Below, piece by piece: positions 4,784 to 6,748 of a stretch of DNA of 6,748 nucleotides (position 1 is its first letter; every line of letters starts with the position of its first letter). The translations under genes were made by a program, and so were the position numbers. The notes beneath the pieces are model-generated. The model did no database searches. It saw only the letters and a program-made list of their open reading frames with translations, and was not told where the DNA came from. Where the stretch lies: contig DILZ01000083.1 of the NCBI GenBank assembly GCA_002425305.1, positions 1 to 6,748 of the forward strand, given 5' to 3'. The stretch comes from Ruminococcaceae bacterium UBA5579. Its GTDB lineage: Bacteria; Bacillota; Clostridia; Oscillospirales; Ruminococcaceae.

Positions 4784-5866
4784 ATGGAAAAGAAATTCAA
4801 TGTCGGTATAATCGGCGCAACGGGTATGGTGGGTCAGCGTTTCGCGACGCTGCTGGAAAACCACCCGTGGTTCAACGTGACAGCGCTTGCGGCTTCTCCG
4901 CGAAGCGCGGGCAAGACGTATAAAGAGGCGGTGGGTGCTCGTTGGCTTATGGACACTCCTATGCCCGCTTCTATGGCGGACATCATCGTGGACGACGCGA
5001 CTGCCGATATCGACAAGATAGTATCCAAGGTGGACTTCGTGTTCTGCGCGGTGGATATGAAAAAGGACGAGATAAAGGCTCTTGAGGAGCGTTACGCAAA
5101 AGCGGAATGCCCCGTAATGTCGAATAACTCCGCGCACCGCTTCACTCCCGACGTGCCGATGATAATTCCCGAGGTGAACCCCGACCACGCCGCGATAATT
5201 GAGGCTCAGAGAAAGCGTCTGGGCACAAAGCGCGGTTTTATCTCGGTAAAGAGCAACTGCTCGATACAGAGTTATGTTCCCGCGCTCTCTCCGCTGAGAA
5301 AGTTCGGTATCACCGAGGTTCTCGCCTGCACTTATCAGGCAATAAGCGGCGCGGGCAAGACGTTTGAAACGTGGCCCGAAATGGTCGATAACCTTATCCC
5401 GTTTATCGGCGGCGAGGAGGAGAAGTCCGAGCAGGAGCCGCTGAAGGTCTGGGGCAAGATCGAGGGCGGCGAGATAGTAAAGTGCGACAAGCCGCTTATC
5501 ACTACGCAGTGTCTGCGTGTGCCCGTATCGAACGGTCATTTTGCGGCGGCGTTCGTAAGATTTGAAAACAAGCCCTCTATCGACGAAATAAAAAAGATTT
5601 GGGCGGAGTACAAAGGCGAGCCGCAGGAGCTTCAGCTACCGTCCGCTCCGAAGCAGTTCCTCAACTATTTTGAGGAGGACAATATGCCGCAGGCGAAGCT
5701 GCACCGCAATCTTGAGGGCGGAATGGCTGTTTCCATAGGCAGACTTCGTCCCGACACTCAGTACGACTACAAGTTCGTGTGCCTGTCGCACAACACGCTG
5801 CGCGGAGCGGCGGGCGGCGCGGTTGAAATGGCTGAGCTGCTGGCGGCAAAGGGTTACCTTGACTAG
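4784..5866 (+). CDS. asd: Aspartate-semialdehyde dehydrogenase
   Basis: A 360-aa protein of the aspartate-semialdehyde dehydrogenase family, of the branch shared with archaeal and fungal enzymes. It reduces aspartyl-4-phosphate with NADPH to aspartate semialdehyde, the branch point to lysine/DAP, threonine and methionine. The N-terminal Rossmann motif is GATGMVG (11-17). The catalytic cysteine is Cys159 in VKSNCSIQ, and the substrate-binding/base region RVPVSNGH gives His252. The C-terminal HNTLRGAAGG (336-345) is also typical. Length and motifs are complete. AAAGGG ends seven bases before the ATG. Expression depends on readthrough of the lysine riboswitch terminator upstream. dapA follows on the same strand after 109 bp, so the two are probably co-transcribed. 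The stop codon TAG is itself the first triplet of a heptad array. Confidence 0.96.
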   Translation: MEKKFNVGIIGATGMVGQRFATLLENHPWFNVTALAASPRSAGKTYKEAVGARWLMDTPMPASMADIIVDDATADIDKIVSKVDFVFCAVDMKKDEIKALEERYAKAECPVMSNNSAHRFTPDVPMIIPEVNPDHAAIIEAQRKRLGTKRGFISVKSNCSIQSYVPALSPLRKFGITEVLACTYQAISGAGKTFETWPEMVDNLIPFIGGEEEKSEQEPLKVWGKIEGGEIVKCDKPLITTQCLRVPVSNGHFAAAFVRFENKPSIDEIKKIWAEYKGEPQELQLPSAPKQFLNYFEEDNMPQAKLHRNLEGGMAVSIGRLRPDTQYDYKFVCLSHNTLRGAAGGAVEMAELLAAKGYLD

Positions 5867-5960
5867 TTGCTAGAGAATAGTTGCTAGTAGCTAGTTATTA
5901 GAGCCGAGGGGGCTTACCCGCTTGTGTAACTAGAAACTAATCGCTAATAACTAAAAACTA
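5864..5960. repeat. Inverted pair of heptad arrays between asd and dapA
   Basis: From the asd stop codon the plus strand reads six exact heptads: TAGTTGC, TAGAGAA, TAGTTGC, TAGTAGC, TAGTTAT, TAGAGCC (5864-5905). A 20-bp GC-rich core follows (5906-5925). Five heptads then lie in inverted orientation (5926-5960), on the minus strand TAGTTTT, TAGTTAT, TAGCGAT, TAGTTTC, TAGTTAC. The arms include a perfect 10-bp inverted pair, TAGTTATTAG (5892-5901) and CTAATAACTA (5944-5953). No T-run follows, so it is not a standard terminator. It ends one base before the dapA ribosome binding site and leaves it free. Confidence 0.75.
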
Positions 5961-5975
5961 TAAGGGGTGTATTTT

Positions 5976-6748
5976 ATGAGTAATAAAACTATTTTCACGG
6001 GCTGCGCGACGGCTATCGCTACGCCGATGAACGCCGACGGCTCTATTAATTATGAGGAGTTCGGCAAGCTTATCGATTATCAGATAGAAAACGGCATCGA
6101 CGGTCTTGTAATCTGCGGAACTACCGGCGAGAGCGCTACTATGACGGACGAGGAACACCGCGAGGTTATCCGCTACGGAATTGAGCGCGTAAACCACCGC
6201 GTTCCCGTTATCGCGGGCGCGGGAAGCAACGACACCGCTTATGCCGTCGAGCTTTCCAAGGAAGCGGAAAAAATGGGCGCGGACGCTCTTCTGCAAGTCA
6301 CTCCTTACTACAATAAAGCATCGCAGCGCGGACTTGTAAAGCACTTCACCACGATCGCGGACGCGGTAAGTATTCCGAACGTGTTGTACAACGTGCCGTC
6401 GCGCACGGGCTGCAATATCGGGATCGACGCATACATCGAAATGTCAAAGCACCCGAACATCACAGCCGTAAAAGAGGCAAGCAACAATATGAGCACTATA
6501 ATGGCTCTTTCCGCTTATACGGATCTCGATATTTACTCGGGCAATGACGATGAGGCGTTGTGCTGTCTGGCACTTGGCGGCAAGGGACTTATTTCGGTGA
6601 CTTCAAACGTTGCTCCAAAGGAAAAGCACGAGGAGATGACGCTGTACCTGAATGGCGACCGCGAAGCGGCTCTCGAAATGGCAAAGAAGCTCTACGCGCT
6701 GGATAAGGCTCTGTTTATGGACGTAAACCCCATTCCCGTAAAGGAAGC
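5976..6748 (+). CDS. dapA: 4-hydroxy-tetrahydrodipicolinate synthase (3' end outside window)
   Basis: The 257 complete codons cover most of a family member of about 290-300 aa. The TIM-barrel lyase condenses pyruvate with aspartate semialdehyde in the cytoplasm, the first step committed to DAP and lysine. Active-site residues align with E. coli DapA at an offset of five: Thr49-Thr50 in GTTGES (Thr44-45), Tyr112 in TPYYNK (Tyr107), Tyr138 in LYNVPSRTG (Tyr133), Arg143 (Arg138) and the Schiff-base Lys166 in AVKEASNN (Lys161). The GAGSN motif (81-85) is also typical. AAGGGG lies eight bases before the ATG, which fixes the start. It follows asd, whose product is its substrate, and probably shares the lysine riboswitch. 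The C-terminal part is not visible. Confidence 0.96.
   Translation, partial: MSNKTIFTGCATAIATPMNADGSINYEEFGKLIDYQIENGIDGLVICGTTGESATMTDEEHREVIRYGIERVNHRVPVIAGAGSNDTAYAVELSKEAEKMGADALLQVTPYYNKASQRGLVKHFTTIADAVSIPNVLYNVPSRTGCNIGIDAYIEMSKHPNITAVKEASNNMSTIMALSAYTDLDIYSGNDDEALCCLALGGKGLISVTSNVAPKEKHEEMTLYLNGDREAALEMAKKLYALDKALFMDVNPIPVKE

Noticed and set aside
4751..5539. 262-codon open frame on the minus strand across asd
   Set aside because: It lies opposite asd, which has complete family motifs, and its translation (Arg-, His- and Leu-rich, no motifs) looks like an antisense shadow.

Overview
The window looks like chromosomal DNA of a Gram-positive Clostridia member, probably Oscillospiraceae/Ruminococcus-like. 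The evidence is strong Shine-Dalgarno sites (AGGAGG, AAGGAG, AAAGGG), near-consensus sigma-A promoters, a lysine riboswitch ending in an intrinsic terminator ahead of lysine/DAP biosynthesis genes, and an ECF sigma factor with a C-terminal membrane extension. The taxon is inferred from these features, not from any database match.

Layout. Minus strand, right to left: a sigma-A promoter near 4302-4330, an unrecognised 53-aa ORF (4107-4268), a GNAT acetyltransferase (3261-4022), queA (2226-3236), a repeat-rich spacer, and dcd (1463-1984). After a 3' hairpin and a long spacer, a second strong minus promoter (1140-1168) with a roughly 235-nt structured leader drives an ECF sigma factor (1-898, running off the left edge). 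Its reading frame continues into a transmembrane segment and a Thr/Asn/Ser/Lys/Pro hexapeptide repeat. Plus strand: a promoter (4379-4407), a lysine riboswitch (aptamer about 4420-4600, terminator 4627-4658), asd (4784-5866) and dapA (5976 to the right edge).

How the genes work together. Asd makes aspartate semialdehyde and DapA condenses it with pyruvate, the first committed step of DAP/lysine synthesis. The riboswitch should repress both genes when lysine is plentiful. The minus cluster holds queuosine tRNA modification (queA) and pyrimidine nucleotide metabolism (dcd), plus a GNAT enzyme and a small protein of unknown role. The sigma factor is probably a separate unit whose membrane extension may couple it to an envelope signal.

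Most unusual content. Several spacers carry degenerate arrays with an exact 7-bp period. The arrays after queA and asd share nearly the same heptads and begin at or directly after the stop codon. The spacers also hold large palindromes: a three-stem element between queA and dcd, a 12-bp perfect hairpin upstream of asd, and a large inverted repeat in the sigma factor leader. These, and the sigma-membrane fusion with a perfect internal ribosome binding site, are the best candidates for undescribed biology.
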